DNA of 14,002 bases, from the NCBI GenBank assembly GCA_021852325.1, contig JAJZNM010000062.1:1-14002 (forward strand). Reading direction: 5' to 3'. The notes below the pieces were generated by a model. That model ran no database searches, was not told the DNA's origin, and saw nothing but the letters and a program-made list of their open reading frames with translations. The DNA is from Pseudomonadota bacterium. GTDB taxonomy: Bacteria > Pseudomonadota > Gammaproteobacteria > JAKAQQ01. The position numbers and the translations under genes are program-made. Shown one piece after another: positions 6,862 to 13,875 of the stretch; position 1 is the stretch's first letter, and each line of letters opens with the position of its first letter.

Positions 6862-7262
6862 AATCCGGCCGGATCCGGAGCCTTGCGGTGCTCGAGCAGC
6901 TTGCGCTGGTTGGGTTCGTGGATGAGTTGACCGTTGACCGTAGCGCCCATTGAGACGGTGATCGCACCGTAATGGACATCTCCGGTCACTTGCGCGGTCT
7001 CCCCCAGCTCGAGGCGGGCTTCAGCAAACACATTCCCCTTGACTTCTCCATGAATCACGACTTCCTGGACATGGATGTCACCCTCGACCGCGGCTCCCCG
7101 GCTCACCACGAGCAGCGACGGCTCACCATCGGCCACGATGTTGCCCTCTAGGCGGCCATCGAGATGCAGCCCGCCGTGGAAGCGGACCTCGCCCGTGATC
7201 GCCGTGTCCGGTCCAATCAAGGTCGCGATTTTCGGAGGTGGAGTCTTGGCGTTCTTGAGCAT
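6858..7262 (-). CDS. Bactofilin (polymer-forming cytoskeletal protein)
   Basis: A 134-residue bactofilin, a bacterial cytoskeletal protein that polymerises without nucleotide and usually scaffolds cell-wall or envelope enzymes at the inner membrane. After a short charged N-terminus the domain covers about residues 13-115, with the repeating short beta-helix pattern: IGPDTAITGEVRFHGGLHLD, GRLEGNIVADG, SRGAAVEGDIHVQ, HGEVKGNVFA, GETAQVTGDVHYG and SMGATVNGQL. The C-terminal tail is short and polar. An in-frame ATG at 7295 exists, but the ATG at 7262 is preferred: it has GAGGAT about 8 bases upstream and lies 11 bases past the stop of the preceding gene. A bactofilin next to erpA is a common arrangement in gammaproteobacteria. 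It is probably cotranscribed with the DUF6776-like gene. Confidence 0.93.
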   Translation of the reverse strand: MLKNAKTPPPKIATLIGPDTAITGEVRFHGGLHLDGRLEGNIVADGEPSLLVVSRGAAVEGDIHVQEVVIHGEVKGNVFAEARLELGETAQVTGDVHYGAITVSMGATVNGQLIHEPNQRKLLEHRKAPDPAGF

Positions 7263-7273
7263 GGCAAAGATCC

Positions 7274-8005
7274 TCAGGACAGGAAAATGGGCCAATCGAA
7301 GGTCTGGGACAGGACCGGATGGGGATGACCCGAGACCAGGATCGCGATATGCACCAGAGCCGGCTTGAATCCGGCTGGTAGGGAGAGGTGGCCGACCAGA
7401 TCCTCGTAGGAGCGGAACGTGAACGGCAGGGGATCCTGGCTGTCGGGTTCGAGGCTCCGCAAGGACAGCACGGTGTGACGGCCGTTCCGCTTCCCGACAA
7501 CCGTGAGTTCCACTTCACCCGCAATCGGCCGCGTGAGGGTATGGGTCGCAATGAGCACGAGGCGGTACAGATACCCATTCCCGCCCGACCGGATGATGGC
7601 GAGACCCTGGATCCGGAGATTGCGCGCGACCCGGGCGGGGGCCACGATGCCGCGGTAGAAATCCAGCCGTTCGCGCAGGGTCAGCAACTCGCCCTCCACG
7701 GCATCGAGGCGTCTCAGCGTGGCCGCATGGGCCAGTCGATCGAGATGGAGGAGCTCCGCATCGCGGGCGAGTTTCTGGCCGGACCGCGCGTCCGCCGTAT
7801 GCAGCGCATGGATTTCGCCGTCGAGGCGGGCCATCCGGACGGCGCTATCGAACTGGTCAAAACCGGCCTGGATCTGCCCGAGCCAATAGGCGCTGAAGAC
7901 CAATCCCACAACAGCCAGTACGGATGCCGAACGAATCAGCCAGATCTGGCGCAGGCTCCGGCTAGGGGCGATCGCGAGCGTACGGGACACAATATCAACC
8001 GTCAT
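7274..8005 (-). CDS. DUF6776-like membrane-anchored coiled-coil protein
   Basis: A 243-residue protein of unknown function. One transmembrane segment is visible at about residues 26-45 (SASVLAVVGLVFSAYWLGQI) after a short basic N-terminus, so most of the protein should lie in the periplasm. Residues about 48-125 are charged and helical, likely a coiled coil, ending in TLRERLDFYRGIVAP, the kind of motif found in proteins annotated DUF6776. A beta-rich C-terminal domain follows (about 130-243). The ATG at 8005 has AAGGG close upstream; the frame is open to 8116, but the extra residues are proline- and arginine-rich and lack a binding site. Association with a bactofilin suggests a role in envelope organisation, which is inference. 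Family naming is from memory of the motif and neighbourhood. Confidence 0.82.
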   Translation of the reverse strand: MTVDIVSRTLAIAPSRSLRQIWLIRSASVLAVVGLVFSAYWLGQIQAGFDQFDSAVRMARLDGEIHALHTADARSGQKLARDAELLHLDRLAHAATLRRLDAVEGELLTLRERLDFYRGIVAPARVARNLRIQGLAIIRSGGNGYLYRLVLIATHTLTRPIAGEVELTVVGKRNGRHTVLSLRSLEPDSQDPLPFTFRSYEDLVGHLSLPAGFKPALVHIAILVSGHPHPVLSQTFDWPIFLS

Positions 8006-8172
8006 GGACCCTTGTGCCCTATATGCTAACAGCTTGCCTCTCGCGGGGACCCCAGGTGGCCGATCAAGCCCCGGCCGGCCGAGCTTCCGGATCCCTCGAT
8101 CGACGCCACCCGCCATCGGCGAGGGCTTTTTGCGCTAACCTATCTCGCTCCCTCCTCCCCGGAAGACGCTCC

Positions 8173-8592
8173 ATGCTCTGGATCAAAGCGTTCCACATCA
8201 TCTTCATGGTGACCTGGTTTGCCGGACTGTTCTACCTGCCCCGACTCTTTGTCTACCACAGCGAGCCCGGCGTGAGTGCGGAGTCTGCCCGTCGCTTCGA
8301 GGTCATGGAAAAACGGCTTTTCGTGATCACAACCCTCGGCGCACTACTCACCGTCGGCTTCGGGCTGTGGCTCCTGGTCGGCTGGTTCTGGCCACCGCCT
8401 CTCTGGCTCGAAATCAAGCTCGGGCTCGTTGCAGGTCTGATCGCCTACCACATCCTATTGGGCTGCCTCGTCAAGGACCTCCGGACCGCGCCCGCCCGGC
8501 GATCCCCGGCGTTCTACCGGGTCCTCAATGAGGTGCCCACACTCTTCCTGATAGCGATCGTGCTGCTTGCGGTGCTGAGGCCAGCATTCTGA
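8173..8592 (+). CDS. hemJ: HemJ, protoporphyrinogen IX oxidase
   Basis: A 139-residue integral membrane enzyme that oxidises protoporphyrinogen IX to protoporphyrin IX, the penultimate step of heme synthesis, using the respiratory chain as electron sink. Four hydrophobic segments are visible (about residues 5-26, 50-72, 78-100 and 121-136). The start MLWIKAFHIIFMVTWFAGLF, with YLPRLFVYH after it, is the HemJ signature. H8 and K82 (WLEIKLGL) correspond to the conserved His and Lys that bind heme in this family. The ATG at 8173 has GGAAG about 8 bases upstream. A longer frame from 8014 adds an arginine-rich stretch without membrane character and is rejected. The stop is only 2 bases before btuC, so the two are almost certainly cotranscribed. 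Confidence 0.93.
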   Translation: MLWIKAFHIIFMVTWFAGLFYLPRLFVYHSEPGVSAESARRFEVMEKRLFVITTLGALLTVGFGLWLLVGWFWPPPLWLEIKLGLVAGLIAYHILLGCLVKDLRTAPARRSPAFYRVLNEVPTLFLIAIVLLAVLRPAF

Positions 8593-8594
8593 GC

Positions 8595-9611
8595 ATGGAC
8601 TGGAGGAAGGACCCGGCGGCATGGCGGCAGAACAGCCGACGGCGCCTGTCCGCTACACTGACCTTGACCGGGGTACTCTGCATCCTCGCCTGTTTCTTCG
8701 GACTCACCGTGGGCGGGGTTCCGCTCTCGCTCCACCAGGTCTCAGGGGCCCTGCTCGGCCGGGGTGCTCCGGTCATCCGGACGATCATCTGGCAACTCCG
8801 GATTCCCCGCATCCTCCTCGCCTTTTCGGTCGGCGGACTGCTGGCCCTGTCGGGCACGCTCCTCCAGGTCCTCCTGCGCAACTCCCTCGCGGACCCCTAT
8901 GTCCTCGGGGTTTCGGGTGGTGCCGCGGTCGCTGCACTCTTGAGCCTGATCGGTGGGCTGCCACTGTACTGGGTCATGGGCAATGCCTTCCTCGGATCCG
9001 CCGCAGCCACCTTCCTGCTCCTTCTGCTCACGCGTCTCACCGGCCCCATCACGCCGACCCGTTTACTCCTCACCGGCATTGTCATGGCATCCGGGTTTGG
9101 AGCCATCGTGACACTCCTCCTCGCGCTGTCCCCGGATCCCACCCTCCACACGATGCTGTTCTGGCTGATGGGGAACCTGGGCTATGGTCCTGGCGCACGG
9201 CTGAGCCTCCTCGCACTGGTCTTGGCGGTGGTCCTGCTCTGGCCCCTCGCCGGTCCGCTCCATGAGCTTCTGCGCGGGGTTGATGCGGCCCAGAGTCTCG
9301 GCGTACACACGGCCCGGCTCCTCATCGGGCTCTATCTCGTCGCCTCCCTGGTCACGGCCATCGCGGTCACCGATGCAGGCATGATCGGCTTCGTGGGGCT
9401 CATCGTGCCACACATGGTGAGATTCGCGGTCGGGGCCGATCATCGCCGGCTCCTGCCACTGGCCGCCTTATGGGGCGGCTGTCTCCTGGTTCTGGCCGAT
9501 GCCCTGGCCCGGAGCCTCGTGGCTCCCCAGGAACTGCCGGTCGGGGTCTTGACCGCGTTTCTCGGCATCCCCCTGTTCCTGGTGTTGCTGGCGCGTGGAA
9601 CGCGTTCATGA
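8595..9611 (+). CDS. btuC: BtuC-like B12/iron-siderophore ABC permease (FecCD family)
   Basis: A 338-residue permease of the FecCD/BtuC family that should form the inner-membrane dimer for cobalamin import. About ten hydrophobic segments are spread over the length. Family landmarks are RIPRILLAFSVGGLLALSGTLLQ, then LLRNSLADPYVLGVSGGAA, the coupling-loop region GVDAAQSLGVHTARL and GMIGFVGLIVPHMVRF followed by DHRRLLPLAALWGG near the C-terminus. FecCD permeases carry B12, heme or ferric siderophores and cannot be told apart from sequence alone. The substrate is assigned from the neighbouring riboswitch, btuB and adenosyltransferase. It starts 2 bases after hemJ, with a TGAGG within the hemJ end as a possible binding site, and overlaps btuD by 4 bases. 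Confidence 0.9.
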   Translation: MDWRKDPAAWRQNSRRRLSATLTLTGVLCILACFFGLTVGGVPLSLHQVSGALLGRGAPVIRTIIWQLRIPRILLAFSVGGLLALSGTLLQVLLRNSLADPYVLGVSGGAAVAALLSLIGGLPLYWVMGNAFLGSAAATFLLLLLTRLTGPITPTRLLLTGIVMASGFGAIVTLLLALSPDPTLHTMLFWLMGNLGYGPGARLSLLALVLAVVLLWPLAGPLHELLRGVDAAQSLGVHTARLLIGLYLVASLVTAIAVTDAGMIGFVGLIVPHMVRFAVGADHRRLLPLAALWGGCLLVLADALARSLVAPQELPVGVLTAFLGIPLFLVLLARGTRS

Positions 9612-10393
9612 ACCCGTTCGCGCCCGTGGCCCTCTCGGTCGAGGGACTCACGCTCGAGACCCCCACCGTCCAGATCTCTGAGGAGTTGTCGTTCACGGTC
9701 TCCGCCGGAGAGGTCTGGGGCATCCTCGGGCCGAACGGCATCGGCAAAAGCACACTCCTCAAAACGCTCGCGGGACTCCTGCCCATGCCGCGTGCGGGCT
9801 CGGTACGCCTGTTCGGCCAGCCGATCGACCACTGGCCGAGACGCCTGCGTGCCCGCCGCATCGCCATCCTGCTCCAAGAAAACGACCCGGGCCTGCCGAT
9901 CAGCGTGCACGAGACGGTCCTGCTCGGGCGACACCCCCATCTCGGACTCCTGGGACAGCCGCACTTCGAGGATCTCCGAAAGACGCTCGGCGCATTGCGG
10001 GTCACGGGTCTTGGGCCCCGCCGCGACAGCCCCGCTGGATCGCTCTCTGCGGGCGAAGCCCAGCGTCTCGCGATCGCCCTGATCCTGGCCCAGGATCCCG
10101 ACATTTTTTTGCTGGATGAGCCCACGACCCAGCTCGATCTGCGCTACCAGCGTCTCATGCTCGAGCATTTTGCGGCTTTGGCGCACCGGAAGGGAAAAGC
10201 GGTCGTCATGGCCCTGCATGATCCGACGGCCGCGTTCCGCTTCACCGACCGCGTCCTGCTCCTTCTCGGATCCGGCCGATATCTCGTGGGGGCGACCCCA
10301 GAAGCCCTCACGCCTCCTGCCCTCGCCTCTCTCTACGGGACTGAAGTCGTGAGCGCTGACTCCCGGCGCGGACGGGTCTTCGATTTCTTTTGA
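9608..10393 (+). CDS. btuD: BtuD-like ABC transporter ATPase
   Basis: A 261-residue ATP-binding subunit that powers import through the BtuC-like permease. Walker A GPNGIGKST is at 41-49, the Q-loop glutamine near 90, the signature LSAGEAQR at 146-153, Walker B DIFLLDEP at 165-172 with catalytic E171, a D-loop TQLD, and the H-loop histidine at 204 (MALHDPT). All motor residues are present. The ATG at 9608 overlaps the btuC stop as ATGA. The same frame is open further upstream to 9470, but that part lies inside btuC. The family includes heme and siderophore importers (HmuV, FepC). B12 is favoured by the neighbours. The gene ends 26 bases from the convergent ppa stop, and no terminator is visible there. 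Confidence 0.92.
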   Translation: MNPFAPVALSVEGLTLETPTVQISEELSFTVSAGEVWGILGPNGIGKSTLLKTLAGLLPMPRAGSVRLFGQPIDHWPRRLRARRIAILLQENDPGLPISVHETVLLGRHPHLGLLGQPHFEDLRKTLGALRVTGLGPRRDSPAGSLSAGEAQRLAIALILAQDPDIFLLDEPTTQLDLRYQRLMLEHFAALAHRKGKAVVMALHDPTAAFRFTDRVLLLLGSGRYLVGATPEALTPPALASLYGTEVVSADSRRGRVFDFF

Positions 10394-10419
10394 CGGGGTT
10401 ACGGCCGGATTGAGAGCAA

Positions 10420-10950
10420 TCAGGCGTGGCCGTAGCGTCTGATCCCGCCTTGCACCTCGCGGTCGGACGCCTCAATGCCCTCCCAGCCCTCGACTCGAAC
10501 CCATTTCCCGGGCTCATGATCCTTGTAGTGCGAGAAGAAATGTGCGATCCGGTCGAGCAGCGCTTGGGGCAGATCCTGAATCTCGCGCACGTTGACATAC
10601 TCACGTGAAACCGCATCCACCGGAACGGCAACGAGCTTGGCATCGGGACCGTGTTCGTCGGTCATGCGCAAAAGGCCGAGCGGACGCACCCGGATGACGG
10701 CCGCCGGATAAAGCGGCACGGGTGTGACGACCAGGGCATCGACGGGATCGCCATCCTCGGCCAGGGTCTTCGGAATGAATCCGTAATTCGCCGGGTAAAC
10801 CATCGAGGTCGTGAGAAACCGGTCCACCATCAGGAATCCGGATGTCTTGTCGAACTCGTATTTGACCGGCGGCGCCCCCGCGGGAATTTCGATCACCACA
10901 TGTAGGTCGCGGGGCGGATTCTCGCCAGGGGTCAGTGTATCGAGGGACAT
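10420..10950 (-). CDS. ppa: Inorganic pyrophosphatase, family I
   Basis: A 176-residue soluble pyrophosphatase that hydrolyses diphosphate to phosphate and pulls biosynthetic reactions forward. The metal-binding motif DGDPVDALV starts at D66 (D66, D68, D71). Other active-site residues line up one position after E. coli Ppa: E21, K30, E32, R44, Y52, Y56, D98, D103, K105, Y142 and K143. Length equals the E. coli enzyme (about 176). The ATG at 10950 has GGAG about 9 bases upstream. The gene is convergent with btuD and divergent from the btuB riboswitch region. Adenosylcobalamin synthesis and many other reactions release (tri)phosphate or pyrophosphate, but a direct link to the B12 genes is not needed: ppa is a housekeeping gene. 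Confidence 0.97.
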   Translation of the reverse strand: MSLDTLTPGENPPRDLHVVIEIPAGAPPVKYEFDKTSGFLMVDRFLTTSMVYPANYGFIPKTLAEDGDPVDALVVTPVPLYPAAVIRVRPLGLLRMTDEHGPDAKLVAVPVDAVSREYVNVREIQDLPQALLDRIAHFFSHYKDHEPGKWVRVEGWEGIEASDREVQGGIRRYGHA

Positions 10951-10987
10951 GAACGGAGACTCCAGATGAGCAGCATGGGAGGGCGTG

Positions 10988-10996
10988 ATTATATCA
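10988..10996 (-). promoter_or_regulatory. Extended -10 promoter of ppa
   Basis: On the minus strand the sequence TGATATAAT gives a consensus -10 hexamer TATAAT (10988-10993) preceded by TG at the extended -10 position. No good -35 hexamer is seen at 16-18 bases upstream, as is usual for extended -10 promoters. It predicts a start near 10981 and a leader of about 30 bases before the ppa ATG. Confidence 0.7.
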
Positions 10997-11130
10997 GCAC
11001 ACCGGGTTTAGGTTCCTCAGCCCGGGCCTTCCGCAAGTGCCTGCCGAGAGCACTCGCCCACAACCGTGATGGAATGGACCGCACGATACGAGGATCCGGC
11101 TTCCCTGCGTTCGGGCCACTGGCTTTCACC

Positions 11131-11160
11131 TTGACTTCCGCTCACAGCCTCTGCTAGAGT
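11131..11160 (+). promoter_or_regulatory. Sigma70-type promoter of the btuB riboswitch transcript
   Basis: TTGACT at 11131-11136 and TAGAGT at 11155-11160 are separated by 18 bases. The -35 matches the consensus at five of six positions and the -10 at four of six. Transcription would begin near 11167, a few bases before the first stem of the cobalamin riboswitch, which is the expected layout. Confidence 0.6.
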
Positions 11161-11173
11161 CGCCATCGCGTGA

Positions 11174-11355
11174 ATGGCGTTCACCGATGGGTGAACTTGG
11201 GAAGCCGGTATTCGTTCCAGAACGTCAAGCCGGCGCTGCCCCCGCAACGGTAGGCGAAGGGAAAAGGCGTGATTGAGCCACTGCGCAAACGCGTGGGAAG
11301 GCCATGCCCCCTCCTCAACCTGAGGACCTTCGCAAGCCCGGAGACCGGCCACTCG
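11174..11355 (+). ncRNA. Cobalamin riboswitch
   Basis: A B12-sensing leader RNA element upstream of btuB. The conserved pieces occur in order: a hairpin GTTCACC/GGTGAAC (11179-11185, 11190-11196), GGGAAGCCGGT (11200-11210), the B12-box-like core GCTGCCCCCGCAACGGTA (11235-11252), GAGCCACTG (11275-11283), GTGGGAAGGC (11293-11302) and AGCCCGGAGACCGGCC (11335-11350). These are the hallmark segments of the adenosylcobalamin class. Known members switch off downstream genes when coenzyme B12 is plentiful. Here the target is btuB, and probably the adenosyltransferase gene after it. The outer limits are estimated from motif positions. Confidence 0.93.
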
Positions 11356-11389
11356 ACGCATCATTCCGGTGTCGCGGTGGGCGATTACG

Positions 11390-11407
11390 GGCACGCCTCG
11401 TGCTTTT
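11390..11407 (+). terminator. Terminator-like hairpin, possible riboswitch expression platform
   Basis: GCACG (11391-11395), a 3-base loop CCT and CGTGC (11399-11403) are followed by TTTT (11404-11407). A G-U pair between 11390 and 11404 could add one step. It lies about 35 bases after the aptamer and 75 bases before the btuB ATG, where a transcriptional switch would be expected. The stem and T run are short, so strength is doubtful. Sequestration of the btuB ribosome binding site is the alternative mechanism. Confidence 0.4.
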
Positions 11408-11481
11408 CGATCCTCCACCGCTGATCGGGTTCATCCATCTGAATCCGGCCTGCGGGCGTGCAGGTCGAGGAGCTCCCTCCC

Positions 11482-13284
11482 ATGAACATCCACCGTCTCC
11501 TGCCCGGGCTGGTCTTCGCTGCCCTCACCGCAACAGGACTGGCCTCTGCCAGCCCGACCCTGCTCGCCCCGATCGTGGTCACGGCGACCCGCACCCCGGT
11601 CCCCCTCGACCAGATCCCCCAGCCGGTGATCGTGATCACCCGCCGCGAGATCCGTGAAAGCGGCGCCGAGACCCTGCCCGGGCTCCTCAGGTTTTATGCC
11701 GGTCTCGACGTCTCGGTGAGCGGTGGACCGGGACAACCCGCTTCGGTGTTCATCCGCGGAGCGAACAGCAGCCAGACGTTGGTGCTGCTGAACGGGGTCA
11801 AGATCAACGGCGGCAATATCGGGGAACCGCCGCTCCAGAACATCAGCCTGGACTCGATCCGGCGGATCGTGATCGTGGAAGGCCCGACCGCCGCCCTGTA
11901 CGGTTCGGACGGGATCGGTGGCGTCATCGACATCCTCACGCGCGGGCAGGCCCACCGTTTCCATGCCCATGTCGGTCTCGGTGCCGGCCGCTATGGAACG
12001 ACCACGGAGAGCGCGGGGGCCTCGGACGGGACCTCCTCCATCCAGGCCGGAGTCGATCTTCACCACGAACTGACGGATGGATTTCCGCCCGTGACGGCGA
12101 GCCCTTTGAGTGCCGGCTATGAAAACACGACCGTCCAGGCGTTCCTGCGTGCCGCGGTCCCCACCGGACACCTCGAACTGCGCCAATGGCAGTCGACGGG
12201 ACAGAGCGATTACCTGAGCTACAACCTCGCACCGCTCAGTGAAGACTACAACGACCGCGCCCTGAGTCTCGCTTTCGACAGCGCACCCACGGAAGACTGG
12301 ACGAGCGCCTGGCTCATCAGCCGTTATGTCAACCGGCTGGACCAGAACCAAGGTCCGGATTTTGCCCTGACCCGGCGCTATGCCCTCGATTGGCAAAACA
12401 ACGTCCGTCTCAGCCCGATGGATCTCCTCACCCTCGGACTCTACGTGCAGGATGCCCGTACGGCATCCCTGGTCTATGGCACGGCCTATGATGTCCATAC
12501 CTGGGGGCGGGCGGTTTACGTCGAAGACGACTGGCACACGGGGCCGAGCCGCCTGCTCCTGACCGTCCGGCGCTCGGATGACGAGGATTTCGGATCGCAC
12601 AACGAGTGGAATCTCGGCTGGAACGAGGCGCTCAGTTCGCAAAGCCGGATCGACCTGAGCTGGGGCAGCGGATTCCGCGCCCCGAGCGCGGAAGACCGTT
12701 TCGGGTTCGGCGGCAATCCCCATCTCCTTCCGGAAAGCTCCCATGAGATCGACCTTGGATTCCATGAACGCTGGCCCGGGGTCGGGCACTTCGGGATTGA
12801 CGGCTATGAGGATACCCTGACCAACCTCATCATCTATCTCAATCCCACCGCACAATACCCGGAAGGCATCAATGAAAACATCGGACGGGCACGGATCCAG
12901 GGAGTCGATCTCACCTATGCCCACGGGTTCGGTCACTGGCAGGTGCGGGCCGAAGCCGTGCTCCAGAACCCGAGGGATCTCGTGACCGGCGAGACCCTGG
13001 CGCGCCGGGCCCGTCGGTCTCTGACCGCGGCCTTGCACTACCATGAAGGCGCCTGGTATGCCGGCGCCGAATGGCTGGCAACGGGGCCCCGGCCGGATTC
13101 CCCCTACACGACGACCATCGATCCCGGCTATGTGGTGACAAATGCGGTGGCCGGTCTCCATTTTGCGGCCCACTGGATCGCGAGTCTCAGCCTCGTCAAC
13201 GTGTTCGGCGTCCGGTACACTGAAGTGGCTGGATACGAAACTGAAGGACGTGCCCTGTTCGTGCACGTTCTCTGGCACTATTAG
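11482..13284 (+). CDS. btuB: BtuB-like TonB-dependent outer-membrane cobalamin receptor
   Basis: A 600-residue TonB-dependent receptor that takes up cobalamin or other corrinoids across the outer membrane. The N-terminus is a signal peptide (MNIHRLLPGLVFAALTATGLASAS) with cleavage near residue 24. A TonB box-like PIVVTATRTPVPL follows, then the plug domain with FIRGANSSQTLVLLNGVKIN and RRIVIVEGPTAALYGSDGIG, and a long beta-barrel rich in alternating aromatic residues. The last residues (FVHVLWHY) end in an aromatic residue, as outer-membrane barrels do. The length is close to E. coli BtuB (614 with signal). The ATG at 11482 has GAGGAG 9 bases upstream and puts the signal peptide first; an in-frame GTG at 11458 is rejected. 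The cobalamin riboswitch upstream supports the substrate. Confidence 0.93.
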   Translation: MNIHRLLPGLVFAALTATGLASASPTLLAPIVVTATRTPVPLDQIPQPVIVITRREIRESGAETLPGLLRFYAGLDVSVSGGPGQPASVFIRGANSSQTLVLLNGVKINGGNIGEPPLQNISLDSIRRIVIVEGPTAALYGSDGIGGVIDILTRGQAHRFHAHVGLGAGRYGTTTESAGASDGTSSIQAGVDLHHELTDGFPPVTASPLSAGYENTTVQAFLRAAVPTGHLELRQWQSTGQSDYLSYNLAPLSEDYNDRALSLAFDSAPTEDWTSAWLISRYVNRLDQNQGPDFALTRRYALDWQNNVRLSPMDLLTLGLYVQDARTASLVYGTAYDVHTWGRAVYVEDDWHTGPSRLLLTVRRSDDEDFGSHNEWNLGWNEALSSQSRIDLSWGSGFRAPSAEDRFGFGGNPHLLPESSHEIDLGFHERWPGVGHFGIDGYEDTLTNLIIYLNPTAQYPEGINENIGRARIQGVDLTYAHGFGHWQVRAEAVLQNPRDLVTGETLARRARRSLTAALHYHEGAWYAGAEWLATGPRPDSPYTTTIDPGYVVTNAVAGLHFAAHWIASLSLVNVFGVRYTEVAGYETEGRALFVHVLWHY

Positions 13285-13311
13285 GCCGATCAGGCCCGGG
13301 AGCAGGTTGCC

Positions 13312-13875
13312 ATGGGACATCGCTTGAGCCGGATCTACACGCGTACAGGTGATGATGGCACCACGGGGCTTGGGAACGGGCAACGCGTGGCCAAAACGGA
13401 TCCCCGGGTCGAGGCGTATGGAACGATCGACGAGCTGAACAGCGTGCTCGGGTTTGTGAGAGCCCAGGCGTTACCCGCTGAGGTGGATCGGCTGCTCCGG
13501 GAGATCCAGCATGCCCTGTTCGACCTGGGTGGGGAAATCGCGACTCCCGGATTGCCGCCGCTGATCGGGGCGGACCGGGTGTCCGAACTGGAGGCTTCGA
13601 TCGACCGCCTGAACGCCGACCTGCCAGCGCTCGCCGAGTTCATCCTGCCCGGCGGCGGGCCGGGAGCAAGTGCCCTGCACGTCGCGCGCACCGTCTGCCG
13701 GAGGGCCGAGCGGGTGCTCTGCCAGCTCGGTGCCGCGGCTCCGCGAGACGCCCAGCGCTACCTCAACCGGCTTTCAGATCTCCTCTTCGTCATGGCCCGT
13801 GTCGCTCTCCGGGGGGAAGGCGGGTCGGAAGAACTCTGGGCGCATGTCCGCGGGAAGCCTGGGCGCGAGCCTTGA
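13312..13875 (+). CDS. PduO/MMAB-type ATP:cob(I)alamin adenosyltransferase
   Basis: A 187-residue cytoplasmic enzyme that moves the adenosyl group of ATP to reduced cobalamin, making adenosylcobalamin. The ATP-binding start YTRTGDDGTTGLG (9-21) and AYGTIDELNSVLG (35-47) are typical of the PduO type and unlike the CobA/BtuR type. The later motifs FILPGGGPGASALHVARTVC, RRAERV and YLNRLSDLLFVMAR (150-163) form the trimer active-site helices. Length fits the family (about 180-190). It starts 27 bases after the btuB stop on the same strand, so it should share the riboswitch-controlled transcript. The product is the ligand that this riboswitch class senses, which gives feedback. The 3' end overlaps a possible minus-strand gene. 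Confidence 0.95.
   Translation: MGHRLSRIYTRTGDDGTTGLGNGQRVAKTDPRVEAYGTIDELNSVLGFVRAQALPAEVDRLLREIQHALFDLGGEIATPGLPPLIGADRVSELEASIDRLNADLPALAEFILPGGGPGASALHVARTVCRRAERVLCQLGAAAPRDAQRYLNRLSDLLFVMARVALRGEGGSEELWAHVRGKPGREP

Larger units (their letters stand above)
10951..11481. other. Divergent ppa/btuB intergenic region without a gene
   Basis: These 531 bases hold no supported protein gene. They contain the ppa promoter on the minus strand, the btuB promoter, the cobalamin riboswitch, a terminator-like hairpin and the btuB ribosome binding site GAGGAG (11467-11472, 9 bases before the ATG). Open frames here at 10966-11157 (plus) and 11017-11418 (minus) cover the riboswitch or lack coding features and are not called. 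The stretch 10997-11130 shows nothing further. Confidence 0.8.

Noticed and set aside
8006..8172. Divergent promoters between the DUF6776-like gene and hemJ
   Set aside because: Weak -10-like strings occur (TAACCT, TAGCAT), but no partner -35 at proper spacing was found. Promoters must exist here, but none can be placed.
9440..10219. Minus-strand frames of about 240-260 codons opposite btuD
   Set aside because: Arg-, Gly- and Ser-rich shadow sequence. The plus strand encodes a complete ABC ATPase with all motor motifs.
11431..13383. 650-codon open frame on the minus strand opposite btuB
   Set aside because: It mirrors the btuB codons, is rich in Arg, Gly, Asp and Pro, has no recognisable domain, and covers the riboswitch leader's end. 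Long antisense frames are common in DNA with strong G/C third-position bias. The btuB frame has a signal peptide, plug motifs and barrel.
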